A stretch of 64,000 nucleotides of DNA, taken from contig DCRR01000014.1 in the NCBI GenBank assembly GCA_002325245.1, positions 70,455 through 134,454 on the forward strand. Direction: 5' to 3'. The translations under genes and the position numbers were made by a program. This DNA is from Microbacteriaceae bacterium UBA1487. GTDB taxonomy: Bacteria > Actinomycetota > Actinomycetes > Actinomycetales > Microbacteriaceae. The first letter of the stretch is position 1, and each line of letters starts with the position of its first letter. The notes beneath the pieces were generated by a model. The model saw only the letters and a program-made list of their open reading frames with translations. It was not told the origin of the DNA and made no database searches. Shown piece by piece: positions 16,022 to 24,652 of the stretch.

Positions 16022-17251
16022 CCGCTGCGGTCCCTGACCGCTGATCGGGCGGGCGCCGCGTCGGCGATCCGCCGCAGCGCCCGCGAGCGCGAACGCGACT
16101 CCCGGCACGCACAGCGCCAGACCGACCCAGACCGGGGCGATATAGCCCCACTGCGCGGCGATCACGGCGCCGCCGAGCGCCGCCCCGAGGCTGTTGCCGA
16201 GGTTCAGTGAGGCGTGATTGCCCGCGGCGGCGAGCGTCTGGCTCTCGCCCGCCACATCCATCAGCCGCGTCTGGATCGCCGGCGACAGCGCCGCCGCCGC
16301 GGCCGTCACGAGGAACATGCCACCGAAGAGCCCGATCGGGCTCGCGGCGGTGAGGGCCAGCAGCACGAGCGACACGGCGAAGGCCCCGAAGCACCAGAAC
16401 ACGGCGCGCAGCGGTCCGTGGTCGGCGAGCCGTCCGCCGGCGAGGTTGCCGATGGTCATGCCGAGCCCGGCGACGACGAGCACCCACGGCACCATCGACG
16501 CATTCAGCCGGGTGACCTCCGTCGACAGCGGCGCCACGTAGCTGTAGACCGCGAAGAATCCGCCGAAGCCGATCGCGCCCGTCATCAGCGCGAGCCAGAC
16601 ACGACCGCGGGCGAAGCCCGAGAGCTCGCGGCGGACCGTCGCGTGCGGGTCGCCGGCCTGCGCCGGGACGGCCAGGCGGATCGCGACGACGGTGAGAGCG
16701 AAGATCACCGAGACGGCGATGTAGGCGACGCGCCAGCCGGCCGCCTGGCCGAGCGCGGTGATGAGCGGAACCCCGACCACGTTCGAGACCGTGAGACCAG
16801 AGAGCACGATCGCCACGCCGCGGCCCCGGTTGCCCGGGCCCATCAAGGATGCCGCCACGAGCGCGGCGACTCCGAAATAGGCGCCGTGCGGCAACGCGGC
16901 CACGAACCGCGCAGCGACGACGAGTTCGAACGTGGGCGCGAACGCCGACGCGAAGGTGCCGAGGGTGAACGCGGTCGCCAGCGCGACCAGCAGTCCTCGG
17001 CGCGGAAGCCGCGCCGCGAAGACGGCGATCGTCGGGGCGCCGACCACGACACCGGCCGCGTAGGCGGAGATCAGGATGCCCGCGCGCCCGATCGCGTCTT
17101 CCGGCGAGTCTGCGTAGAGCGAGGGCAGCAGGTCGCGTGCCAGCTCGGGCAGCAGCCCCATCGCCACGAACTCGGTGGCGCCGATGCCGAACCCGCCGAG
17201 CGCGAGCGCGAGCAGCGCGAGGTTGGTGCGAGCGCGGGAGAGCGAGGGCAT
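15959..17251 (-). CDS. MFS transporter (DHA1/arabinose-efflux-like)
   Basis: A 430-residue, 12-segment major-facilitator carrier. The start NLALLALALGGFGIGATEFVAMGLLPELA is the hallmark of the DHA1 group that includes AraJ, PbuE and chloramphenicol exporters, and FVAALPHGAYFGVAALVAASL forms motif C-like segment 4. The cytoplasmic tail after the last segment (about 35 residues, DRRRGARPIS...) is encoded antisense to the end of the response regulator. No good ribosome site or TAnnnT is seen before the ATG; TGGTCT at 6 nt is a weak candidate. Substrate unknown. Confidence 0.85.
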   Translation of the reverse strand: MPSLSRARTNLALLALALGGFGIGATEFVAMGLLPELARDLLPSLYADSPEDAIGRAGILISAYAAGVVVGAPTIAVFAARLPRRGLLVALATAFTLGTFASAFAPTFELVVAARFVAALPHGAYFGVAALVAASLMGPGNRGRGVAIVLSGLTVSNVVGVPLITALGQAAGWRVAYIAVSVIFALTVVAIRLAVPAQAGDPHATVRRELSGFARGRVWLALMTGAIGFGGFFAVYSYVAPLSTEVTRLNASMVPWVLVVAGLGMTIGNLAGGRLADHGPLRAVFWCFGAFAVSLVLLALTAASPIGLFGGMFLVTAAAAALSPAIQTRLMDVAGESQTLAAAGNHASLNLGNSLGAALGGAVIAAQWGYIAPVWVGLALCVPGVAFALAGAAADRRRGARPISGQGPQRSEASGRPVLDEDSVLDGATT

Positions 17252-17311
17252 GGCGAAAGACCAATCGAGGAAGCGAACATCGGACCGGCTCGCCGTTGAG
17301 CCGCACTCAGC

Positions 17312-17650
17312 CTAGAGCGAGGTCGGCGTCTCGCGCTCGGCACGCTCCAGCGCGGCCTCGAGCCGCTCGACCTTGCCGGTCAGCTCCCCGGTGCGGCCGG
17401 GGCGGATGTCCGCCTTGAGCACGAGGGAGACGCGCGAGCCGTAGGCGGCAACCGCCTCCGTGGCGCGTTTGACGACGTCGAAGACCTCGTCCCACTCGCC
17501 CTCGATCTCGGTGAACATCGAACTCGTCTGATTCGGGAGCCCCGACTCCCGCACGACGCGCACCGCGGCGGCGACGGCATCGTGCACGGAATCAGCTTCG
17601 GCACCGGCGGGGGCACCGCCGCTCGGGGCAACAGAGAAGGCGACGATCAT
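17312..17650 (-). CDS. Thiamine-binding/MTH1187-family protein
   Basis: A 112-residue protein of the MTH1187/YkoF thiamine-binding superfamily: MIVAFSVAPSG at the start, the ligand loop around LPNQTSSMFTEIEGEWDEVFDVVKRA, and a second beta strand pair RVSLVLKADIRPGR. Relatives are tetrameric cytoplasmic proteins binding thiamine or its precursors. ATG 17650 overlaps the stop of the upstream GT87 gene in an ATGA, which fixes the start over the ATG at 17659. No thiamine genes lie nearby, so function stays open. Confidence 0.8.
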   Translation of the reverse strand: MIVAFSVAPSGGAPAGAEADSVHDAVAAAVRVVRESGLPNQTSSMFTEIEGEWDEVFDVVKRATEAVAAYGSRVSLVLKADIRPGRTGELTGKVERLEAALERAERETPTSL

Positions 17651-18957
17651 GACGACCATCCTGCCGTGTCCGCCGCCGTCGCGTCGGCGCGCGCCGACCT
17701 CGCCCCTGCGACAAGACCTGCGAGCGTCCAGACCGCCCACACGAAGAGCACCAGGTAGAGCAGGTTCCGCGCGGTGAGGATCACGAGCGGCACGACGTTC
17801 AGCGACACCAGCTCGTCGTAGAGGAACGGATAGATCGCCTGCGTCAGCACGGCGATCAGAAACGCGAGCACCGCCGGAACCCGGAAGCTCGGGCCGTCGC
17901 CGCGGATCGCTGCGACGAGCCCCCAGACGATGGGCACCGCGAGCCAGGAGACGAACTGCGGCGAGCCGACCTTGTTGAACACGATGAGCGCCGTGGTGAT
18001 CGCCAGAGCGAGCACCGGAAGCAGCTCCCCGCTCACCGCTCCCCTGCGCATCGCGACGGCCGCGAGGATCAGCAGCAGCGCAACCGCCGCCGCGAGCAGC
18101 GGGGTGGCAACCGCCGCCGCATCGGCAACGCCGTCGCCGCGCAGCTGGAAGGTGAGAATCGAGGTGTCGTAGTACACGGCGCTCGCGCCTGAGGGGTGGA
18201 GGAAGGCATCCCACATCCACGCGGTCGCGCTGATCGCCTCGATCTGCAGCCCGCGCCCGGTCTGCTCGGTGATGAAGCTGAAGACCGTGCCGCCCGCCCC
18301 CGCCGCCAGCGCGACGGCCAGCACCACCGCGGTCGTCGCGGCCGCCGCGACCGCCACCCGAATGCGCGAGCGGTCCACGAGCACGATCGCGGCCACGATC
18401 GCCGCGGGCCACACCTTGATCCAGGCGGCGAGCGTCAGCAGCACCCCGGCGGCGCGCGGGGCGACCGCAAGCACGACGACGCCGGCGAGCGCGACCGCGA
18501 CGGTGACGGTGTCGATGCGTCCGAGCGCCACCGGTCCCAGCAGCACGAGGAAACCGATCCACCACCAGGCGACGGGAGCGACCCGGCGGGCGCCGCCCGT
18601 CCGGGCGCCGAGCGCCAGCAGCACGGCGAAGGCCGCGGCGTTGATGAGCATCATCAGGCTCAGCCAGGTGCTGACGTAGAGGTCGAGCCCGAGCGTCGTC
18701 GCGGCGAGCATCGGCACGATCGCGACGATCGGATAGACCCAGACCGTGTCGATGCCGACCCACTGCCCGGTCGTCTGGCCGTGCTCCATCCAGAACCGGT
18801 AGACGAAGCCCACATCGCCGAGCGGGTTCCCCGGCGCGTAGAGACCGAGCATCCCGAGCCAGAGGTGCGCGAGCACCAGCCCGAGCCACAGCACGATCGG
18901 ATGCGAGGCGGCGTGAAGGATCCGGCGGCCGCGACGGCCACGCGCGGCAGGCGGCAT
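17647..18957 (-). CDS. GT87-family integral membrane mannosyltransferase-like protein
   Basis: A 436-residue polytopic protein with about ten to twelve hydrophobic segments. The GT-C pattern is visible: VGFVYRFWMEHGQ in the first outer loop (acidic residue region), AAWIKVWPAAIVAAIVLV, and GSPQFVSWLAVPIVWGL. This matches GT87/DUF2029 enzymes that use polyprenyl-phosphate mannose to build lipomannan-type glycans. I chose ATG 18957 rather than 18999 since TACGCT (18964-18969) lies 6 nt upstream and the extra residues are basic and unlike protein. Coupled to the thiamine-binding-type gene. Confidence 0.8.
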   Translation of the reverse strand: MPPAARGRRGRRILHAASHPIVLWLGLVLAHLWLGMLGLYAPGNPLGDVGFVYRFWMEHGQTTGQWVGIDTVWVYPIVAIVPMLAATTLGLDLYVSTWLSLMMLINAAAFAVLLALGARTGGARRVAPVAWWWIGFLVLLGPVALGRIDTVTVAVALAGVVVLAVAPRAAGVLLTLAAWIKVWPAAIVAAIVLVDRSRIRVAVAAAATTAVVLAVALAAGAGGTVFSFITEQTGRGLQIEAISATAWMWDAFLHPSGASAVYYDTSILTFQLRGDGVADAAAVATPLLAAAVALLLILAAVAMRRGAVSGELLPVLALAITTALIVFNKVGSPQFVSWLAVPIVWGLVAAIRGDGPSFRVPAVLAFLIAVLTQAIYPFLYDELVSLNVVPLVILTARNLLYLVLFVWAVWTLAGLVAGARSARADATAADTAGWSS

Positions 18958-19083
18958 GCGCCCAGCGTAATCGCGCGGGCGCGTCACGTTTCGCAACACC
19001 GCGCGCCGCGTCTGCCCCGCGCACCCCAGAATGGAACCACCGCACCACGGTTTCCCTCATTCGCCACGACCCGGAGGTCTTCG

Positions 19084-19923
19084 ATGCCCCGTTCCGCCCG
19101 TCACCGCACCGCCGCACGCGCGGTCGCGCTCCTCGCCGCCGCCTCGCTCACCGCCGGCCTCGCAGCCTGCCAGACCACCGAGGCCGCCTCGGACTACGTC
19201 ACCGAGGGCAAGCTCACGATCGGCACCGGCGAGCCCGCGTACTACCCCTACGTGATCGACGATGCCCCCGAGTCGGGCGAGGGATTCGAGGCGGCCATCG
19301 CCTACGCCGTCGCCGCCGAGCTCGGCTTCGACGCCGCCGATGTCGTCTGGGTGCGCACCACGTTCGAGGAGGCGATCGCCCCCGGCCCGAAGAGCTTCGA
19401 CTTCAACCTGCAGCAGTACACGATCACCGAGGAGCGCGCCGAGAGCGTCGACTTCTCGTCGCCGTACTACGCGACGCCGCAGGCGGTCATCACCGTCGAC
19501 AGCACCGCTGTCGCGGGCGCCACGACGGTCGCCGAGCTCGCCGACGCCCTCGTGGGTGCGGCGTCCGGCTCGACGAGCCTCGCCGCGGCCGAGAGCGCGA
19601 TCGCGCCGACCGCGGGCGTGCAGGTGTTCAACAGCAACGACGACGCCGTGCTCGCCCTGCAGACCGGCCAGATCGACGCGCTCGTCGTCGACCTGCCGAC
19701 CGCGTTCTACCTCGTGGGCGTCGTGCTCGAGGGCGGCGAGCTGCTCGGTCAGCTCCCCGCCGATGAGGGCGTGAGCGACGAATGGGGTCTGGTGCTGCCC
19801 AAGGACAGCGCGCTGACCGCCGAGGTCACGGCGGCCGTGGACGCGCTGCGCGAGGCCGGAACCCTCGACGACATCGCAGCGACCTGGCTCGGCGCGGGTG
19901 CGGGCGCTCCCGTCCTGCAGTAG
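19084..19923 (+). CDS. ABC transporter substrate-binding lipoprotein (polar amino acid type)
   Basis: A 279-residue extracytoplasmic binding protein of the SBP_bac_3 family. The signal peptide ends in the lipobox GLAAC (Cys29). The mature domain starts with GKLTIGTGEPAYYPYV and continues with GFEAAIAYAVAAELGF and the ligand-closing segment FSSPYYATPQAVI, ending TAAVDALREAGTLDDIAATWLG. It feeds the permease and ATPase that follow. GGAGGT precedes the ATG by 8 nt. The ligand is probably a polar amino acid or a derivative. Confidence 0.9.
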   Translation: MPRSARHRTAARAVALLAAASLTAGLAACQTTEAASDYVTEGKLTIGTGEPAYYPYVIDDAPESGEGFEAAIAYAVAAELGFDAADVVWVRTTFEEAIAPGPKSFDFNLQQYTITEERAESVDFSSPYYATPQAVITVDSTAVAGATTVAELADALVGAASGSTSLAAAESAIAPTAGVQVFNSNDDAVLALQTGQIDALVVDLPTAFYLVGVVLEGGELLGQLPADEGVSDEWGLVLPKDSALTAEVTAAVDALREAGTLDDIAATWLGAGAGAPVLQ

Positions 19924-19951
19924 CGGGAATGAGAGAGGCGAATCGCTCCCG

Positions 19952-19957
19952 TAGTCT
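19952..19957 (+). promoter_or_regulatory. -10 element giving a leaderless transcript for the amino-acid ABC permease
   Basis: TAGTCT lies exactly 6 nt before GTG 19964 in the 40-nt gap after the binding-protein gene. No Shine-Dalgarno is near the GTG. The permease-ATPase pair can thus be transcribed apart from the binding protein. Confidence 0.55.
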
Positions 19958-19963
19958 TTCGAC

Positions 19964-20824
19964 GTGACTGACATGGAGGCCCGGCAGCCCAGCTCGATCG
20001 AGCTGGAGCGCCGGGCCTTCCGTCGTCAGCAGTCGGTTCGCTCGGTGCTCATCGCGGCGATCTCCACCATCGTGTTCGCCGTTGTGGTCTGGCTGACGAT
20101 CATCAACACGCCCGGCTGGTCGGTCGTGCAGCAGAGCTTCTTCGATCCCGAAAGCTGGGTGGCGGCGTGGCCGCGCGTCTTCGAGGGGTTCCTGCTCAAC
20201 CTGCGCGTGCTCGCCGTCGCCGCGATCGCCGTCGCGATCCTCGGCACCGCGATCGCCGCCATTCGCACGCTGCGCGGCCCGGTGTTCTTCCCGCTGCGCG
20301 CCCTCGCGGCCGGCTACACCGACGTGTTCCGCGGCCTGCCGCTGATCATCGTCTTGTACCTGATCGGCTTCGGCGTCCCGGGGCTCGGAATGACCTCCGA
20401 GCGCATCCCCGCCGAGGTGCTCGGCACGGTCGCCCTCACCCTCACCTACTCGGCCTACGTCTCCGAGGTGATTCGCGCGGGCATCGAGGCCGTGCACCCC
20501 TCGCAGCGGCTCGCCGCCCGGGCGCTCGGCCTCTCGAACGCGCGCACGATGCGACTGGTCGTGCTGCCGCAGGCCTTCCGCAAGGTGACCCCCGCGCTCA
20601 TGAACGACTTCGTCGCCATGCAGAAGGATGTCGGCCTGATCTCGGTGCTCGGCGCGGTGGATGCGGTGCGGGCCGCCCAGATCGAGACGGCCAAGGCCTT
20701 CGACTTCACGCCCTACGTGGTCGCCGGGGTGCTGTTCGTGCTGCTCGCCCTGCCGATGATCCGACTCACCGACTGGTACACGGCGCGCGTGCGCCAGCGC
20801 GAGCAGGCGGGAGCGATCGTATGA
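19964..20824 (+). CDS. Amino-acid ABC transporter permease (HisMQ family)
   Basis: A 286-residue permease with five to six hydrophobic segments. The EAA-loop that docks the ATPase is well kept: EVIRAGIEAVHPSQRLAARALGLSNARTMRLVVLPQAFRKVTPAL, and the family signature GYTDVFRGLPLIIVLYLIGFG precedes it. The GTG start at 19964 is supported by the close TAGTCT. Its stop overlaps the ATPase start (ATGA). Together with the neighbours it forms a complete importer for polar amino acids. Confidence 0.92.
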   Translation: MTDMEARQPSSIELERRAFRRQQSVRSVLIAAISTIVFAVVVWLTIINTPGWSVVQQSFFDPESWVAAWPRVFEGFLLNLRVLAVAAIAVAILGTAIAAIRTLRGPVFFPLRALAAGYTDVFRGLPLIIVLYLIGFGVPGLGMTSERIPAEVLGTVALTLTYSAYVSEVIRAGIEAVHPSQRLAARALGLSNARTMRLVVLPQAFRKVTPALMNDFVAMQKDVGLISVLGAVDAVRAAQIETAKAFDFTPYVVAGVLFVLLALPMIRLTDWYTARVRQREQAGAIV

Positions 20825-21555
20825 GCATCGTGCTGCGGGCGCGCGACCTGCACAAATCCTTCGACACCACCCCCGTGCTGCGCGGCATCGACCTCGACCT
20901 CGCCGAGCACGAGGTCGTCGCGCTCATCGGGCCGAGCGGCTCCGGCAAGTCGACTCTGCTGCGCTGCCTCAACCTGCTGGAGCGGGTCGACGACGGGCGG
21001 ATCTGGCTCGGCGACACCGACATCAGCGACCCGCGCATCCGGCCGGATGCGGTCCGCGCCCGCTTCGGCGTCGTGTTCCAGAGCTACAACCTGTTCCCGC
21101 ACCTGTCGGTGCTCGACAACGTCACGCTCGCCGCGCGCCACGTGCACGGCACCAGCCGCGCCGAGGCGGAGGCGACGGGCATGCGACTGCTCGAGCGGAT
21201 CGGGCTCGCCGCGAAGGCGCGCGCGCACCCCGACCGGCTCTCCGGTGGGCAGCAGCAGCGCGCCGCGATCGCTCGCGCGCTCGCGACCGACCCCGAGGTG
21301 CTGCTGCTGGACGAGATCACGAGCGCGCTCGACCCCGAGCTGGTCGGCGAGGTGCTCGAGCTGGTGCGCGAACTGGGACGCGACGGCGCCACGATCCTGA
21401 TGGCGACGCACGAGATGGCCTTCGCCCGCGAGGTCGCCGACCGCGTGCTGTTCCTCGACGGGGGCGTCGTCGTCGAGGAGGGCCCACCCGCCCAGGTGTT
21501 CGGCGCGCCGCGCGAGCCGCGCACGCGCGAATTCCTCGCCCGCCTGGCGCCGTAG
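20821..21555 (+). CDS. Amino-acid ABC transporter ATP-binding protein (GlnQ-like)
   Basis: A 244-residue ATPase of the polar amino acid uptake family. Walker A GPSGSGKST, Q-loop FQSYNLFPHLSVLDNV, signature LSGGQQQR, Walker B VLLLDEITSALDP and switch H in MATHEMAFAREVAD are all intact. The glutamate-to-isoleucine-threonine context DEITSALD is common in this family. ATG 20821 overlaps the permease stop. It ends 25 bp from the convergent NAD(P)HX dehydratase gene. Confidence 0.93.
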   Translation: MSIVLRARDLHKSFDTTPVLRGIDLDLAEHEVVALIGPSGSGKSTLLRCLNLLERVDDGRIWLGDTDISDPRIRPDAVRARFGVVFQSYNLFPHLSVLDNVTLAARHVHGTSRAEAEATGMRLLERIGLAAKARAHPDRLSGGQQQRAAIARALATDPEVLLLDEITSALDPELVGEVLELVRELGRDGATILMATHEMAFAREVADRVLFLDGGVVVEEGPPAQVFGAPREPRTREFLARLAP

Positions 21556-21580
21556 CCTCGAGCTCCGCGCGGAATCGCGA

Positions 21581-22402
21581 CTACCCGTAGACCAACAGGG
21601 CCCGCACGACGTGCGGGAGCTCGACGCACAGGTCGAGAATGGTGAACGGTCCCCCCGCGCTCGCCCGCTCGGCGGCGAGTCCGTGGATCACCGCAGCGGC
21701 AGCGGCGAGCGGCAGCAGCGCGCGGGAGTCCGCGGCGAGCCGCTCGTGATGGGTGGCGACGAGCGCCCCGAGCACTCCCGCGAGAGCATCGCCGGCCCCG
21801 GCCGTGGCGAGCCATGCGGGCGCCGAACGGACGCGCAGCAGGGCCCCGCCCGGATCCGCGAGATGCGTCGTGTGCCCCTTCAACAGCACCACGGCGCCGA
21901 ACCGGTCCGCCGCCGAGAGCGCCGCCGTCGCGGGGTCGGCGATGATCGCCTCCACACTCTCCCCGGTCAGCCGCGCCAGTTCTCGCGCGTGCGGGGTGAG
22001 CACGAGCGGCCCGCGCGCGCTCGCGTGCAGGTCGAGGGCGCCCCCGTCGAGCACGGTCGGCAGCCCCTCGGCGAGGGCGTCGTAAAGGCGGTTCGCCTCT
22101 GCCTCCTCCCGCGCGGAGGCGTCCTGGCCGGAGCCCAGCACCCAGGCCTGCACCCGGCCGGGGGCGGCCACGGCCTCGGGGCGTCGTGCCAGGACGAGGC
22201 CCGCCGCCGAGTCCGGGCCGATGTAGCGCACCATGCCGACGCCCGTGCGCAGCGCCGCCTCGACGCCGAGCACCGCCGCGCCGGGGTAGCGTGGAGAGCC
22301 GGTGACGAAGCCGACCACCCCGCGCGAGTACTTGTCGTCGCCCTCTTCGGGCACCGCGATCCAGGATGCGGCTTCGGTCACGCCAAAGTGCTCGTCGGTC
22401 AC
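21581..22402 (-). CDS. nnrD: ADP-dependent (S)-NAD(P)H-hydrate dehydratase
   Basis: A 273-residue ribokinase-fold enzyme that repairs hydrated NADH/NADPH. Motifs are GVVGFVTGSPRYPGAAVLGVEAALRTG near the start, LTPHARELARLTG and the catalytic ATAGAGDALAGVLGA. It is the stand-alone dehydratase domain, without the NnrE epimerase fusion, which is a known split form. The GTG at 22402 is preceded by TAGCGT (22409-22414) at 6 nt; the GGAGGG spacer could also act as a ribosome site. Transcribed divergently from the old yellow enzyme. Confidence 0.9.
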   Translation of the reverse strand: MTDEHFGVTEAASWIAVPEEGDDKYSRGVVGFVTGSPRYPGAAVLGVEAALRTGVGMVRYIGPDSAAGLVLARRPEAVAAPGRVQAWVLGSGQDASAREEAEANRLYDALAEGLPTVLDGGALDLHASARGPLVLTPHARELARLTGESVEAIIADPATAALSAADRFGAVVLLKGHTTHLADPGGALLRVRSAPAWLATAGAGDALAGVLGALVATHHERLAADSRALLPLAAAAAVIHGLAAERASAGGPFTILDLCVELPHVVRALLVYG

Positions 22403-22492
22403 CCCTCCACGCTAGCGGGCCGATTCGCCGCGGGGCCGGAATCATTGCCGCCCGCCCCGCGTTGTTCCCGTTAACCGATCCGAAAGGCCTTC

Positions 22493-23557
22493 ATGTCCGC
22501 GCTGTTCGACCCGATCTCGCTTCGAGGTCTCACCGCCCGCAACCGCATCTGGGTCGCTCCGATGTGCCAGTACTCCGCCGAGGACGGGCTGCCGAACGAC
22601 TGGCACCTGGTGCACCTGGGCGGGCTCGCCCGCGGCGGTGCCGGTGTTGTCATCGCGGAGGCCTCCGCGGTCGTGCCGGAGGGTCGGATCACCCCCGGCG
22701 ACGCGGGCATCTGGAACGACGAGCAGGTCGCGGCGTGGAGGCGCATCACCGACTTCATGCGCACGCAGGGCGCGCTCTCCGGCATCCAGCTCGCCCATGC
22801 CGGCCGCAAGTCCTCGACCTTCCGGCCGTTCGACGCCGAGCGCGGATCCGTGCCGATCGAGGCCGGCGGCTGGGAGACGGTCGGCCCCTCGGCGATCGCG
22901 TTCACCGGCTACGCGACACCGCGCGCGCTGGAGGCCGCTGAGATCCCCGCCCTCGTGCAGGCCTTCGCCGCCGCCGCGGCGCGCGCCGTCGAGGCAGGCT
23001 TCGACCTGGTCGAGGTGCACGCCGCGCACGGCTACCTGCTGCACGAGTTCCTCTCCCCGCTCTCCAATGAGCGCGAGGACGAGTACGGCGGCTCGCTCGA
23101 GAACCGGGCCCGCCTCACGCTCGAGGTGATCCGCGCCGTGCGCGAGGCGATCGGCGATCGCCCGCTGCTGGTGCGCTTCTCCGCCACCGACTATGCCGAG
23201 GGCGGCTGGGATGTCGAGCAGACCGTGACCGTCGCCGAGTGGGCCGCCAGCGCGGGCGCTGACTTCGTCGACGTCTCCAGCGGCGGCCTCGTCTCCGGCG
23301 TCTCGATGCCGATCGGCCCCGGCTACCAGGTTCCGTTCGCCGAGCGCGTCCGGCGCTCGACGGGCATTCCGACCTCGGCGGTCGGGCTCATCACCGAGCC
23401 CGCCCAGGCGGCCGAGATCGTGGAGAGCGGCCAGGCCGATGTCGTGATGCTCGGCCGCGAGCTGCTGCGCGACCCGCACTTCCCGCTCCGTGCCGCGCAC
23501 GCGCTCGGCGTCGACGTGGACTACTGGCCCGCGCCGTACGAGCGCGCCAAGCCGTAG
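22493..23557 (+). CDS. namA: NADH:flavin oxidoreductase, old yellow enzyme of YqjM/NamA type
   Basis: A 354-residue FMN enzyme that reduces activated C=C bonds. The start SLRGLTARNRIWVAPMCQYS carries the YqjM-type cysteine (Cys25) contacting FMN. IQLAHAGRKS follows, then VEVHAAHGYLLHEFLSP, YGGSLENRARL and the C-terminal GLITEPAQAAEIVESGQADVVMLGRELLRDPHF phosphate-binding half. These class it with the small thermophilic-like OYEs. AAAGG lies 6 nt before the ATG. The physiological substrate is unknown; oxidative-stress roles are often proposed. A bidirectional hairpin follows. Confidence 0.92.
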   Translation: MSALFDPISLRGLTARNRIWVAPMCQYSAEDGLPNDWHLVHLGGLARGGAGVVIAEASAVVPEGRITPGDAGIWNDEQVAAWRRITDFMRTQGALSGIQLAHAGRKSSTFRPFDAERGSVPIEAGGWETVGPSAIAFTGYATPRALEAAEIPALVQAFAAAAARAVEAGFDLVEVHAAHGYLLHEFLSPLSNEREDEYGGSLENRARLTLEVIRAVREAIGDRPLLVRFSATDYAEGGWDVEQTVTVAEWAASAGADFVDVSSGGLVSGVSMPIGPGYQVPFAERVRRSTGIPTSAVGLITEPAQAAEIVESGQADVVMLGRELLRDPHFPLRAAHALGVDVDYWPAPYERAKP

Positions 23558-23565
23558 CGAGGGCG

Positions 23566-23600
23566 CGGTCGGCTCCCGGGCATCCCCGGTGAGCCGACCG
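23566..23600. terminator. Bidirectional hairpin between convergent genes
   Basis: CGGTCGGCTC (23566-23575) pairs with GAGCCGACCG (23591-23600), with an inner CCGGG/CCCGG pairing. It lies between the stops of the old yellow enzyme and the CNNM protein and can serve both. Confidence 0.7.
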
Positions 23601-23611
23601 GGCGGCCGCGG

Positions 23612-24652
23612 CTAGATCCGTCGAGTCGCGTCGCGGACCTCGCCGACAAGCACCTCGATGATGTCCTCGAGGAACAGCACACCCGAGATCTCGCCGGTCT
23701 CGTCGAACGACCGAGCCAGATGCACACCGGAGCGTCGCATCATGGCGAGGGCGTCCTCGAGCTCGCTGTCGCGGAACACCGAGATGAGCTGGCGGATGCG
23801 CTTCGGCGGCACCGGGTCGGCGCGCTCGTCCTCGTCGAGGTCGATCACGTCCTTGAGGTGCAGGTAGCCGGTCGGCTGACCCGACTCATCCAGCAGCACG
23901 TAGCGGCTGAAGCCGTGCTGCGAGACGGCGCGCTCCAGGTCGTCGGCGGAGGCATCCTCGGGAAGGGTGACGAGGCTCGACATCGGGATCGCGACGTCGC
24001 GCACCCGCTTCTCGGTGAACTCGAACGTGTTGCCGAGCGTTCCGGTGGTGTCGGCGAGCAGGCCCTCCCGCGTGGAGGTGCGGATGATGGTCTGCACCTC
24101 TTCGAGCGTGAACGCGCTCGTCGCCTCGTTCTTCGGCTCCACGCCGAACAGACGCAGCACTCCGTTCGCGACCGCGTTGAGGGCGACGATCACCGGGCGG
24201 AAGACGGTGGCCACCGCGACCAGCGGCGGAGCGAGGATCAGCACGGCGCGGTCGGGCAGCGAGAACGAGATGTTCTTCGGCACCATCTCTCCCAGCACCA
24301 CGTGCAGATACGAGACGACGACGAGCGCGACGCCGAAGGCCACCGCGTAGACGACCTCCTCCGACCAGCCGGTGAGCGCCAGCGGCACCTCGAGCAGGTG
24401 GTGGATCGACGGCTCGGAGACGTTCAGGATCAGCAGCGAGCAGACGGTGATGCCGAGCTGGCTGGTCGCGAGCATGAGCGTCGCGTGCTCCATCGCCCAG
24501 AGCGCGGTCTTGGCCGCACGCGACCCGGCCTCGGCGCGCGGTTCGATCTGCGAGCGCCGCGCCGAGATCACGGCGAACTCCGCCCCCACGAAGAAGGCGT
24601 TGAACACCAGCAGCACGACGAGCCAGACGATGCCCCACCAGTCGGAACTCAT
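23612..24652 (-). CDS. CNNM-domain (DUF21) and CBS-domain membrane protein, short form
   Basis: A 346-residue protein. An N-terminal DUF21/CNNM domain with four hydrophobic segments (VWLVVLLVFNAFFVGAEFAVISARRSQIE, the family start) is followed by a CBS pair (about residues 200-340: VRDVAIPMSSLVTLP, LFLEDIIEVLVGEV). The CorC_HlyC C-terminal domain found in its upstream neighbour is missing. Families of this type (MpfA, YugS, TlyC) are linked to magnesium export. ATG 24652 overlaps the stop of the longer paralogue (ATGA), so the two are made together and may form a heteromer. Confidence 0.88.
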   Translation of the reverse strand: MSSDWWGIVWLVVLLVFNAFFVGAEFAVISARRSQIEPRAEAGSRAAKTALWAMEHATLMLATSQLGITVCSLLILNVSEPSIHHLLEVPLALTGWSEEVVYAVAFGVALVVVSYLHVVLGEMVPKNISFSLPDRAVLILAPPLVAVATVFRPVIVALNAVANGVLRLFGVEPKNEATSAFTLEEVQTIIRTSTREGLLADTTGTLGNTFEFTEKRVRDVAIPMSSLVTLPEDASADDLERAVSQHGFSRYVLLDESGQPTGYLHLKDVIDLDEDERADPVPPKRIRQLISVFRDSELEDALAMMRRSGVHLARSFDETGEISGVLFLEDIIEVLVGEVRDATRRI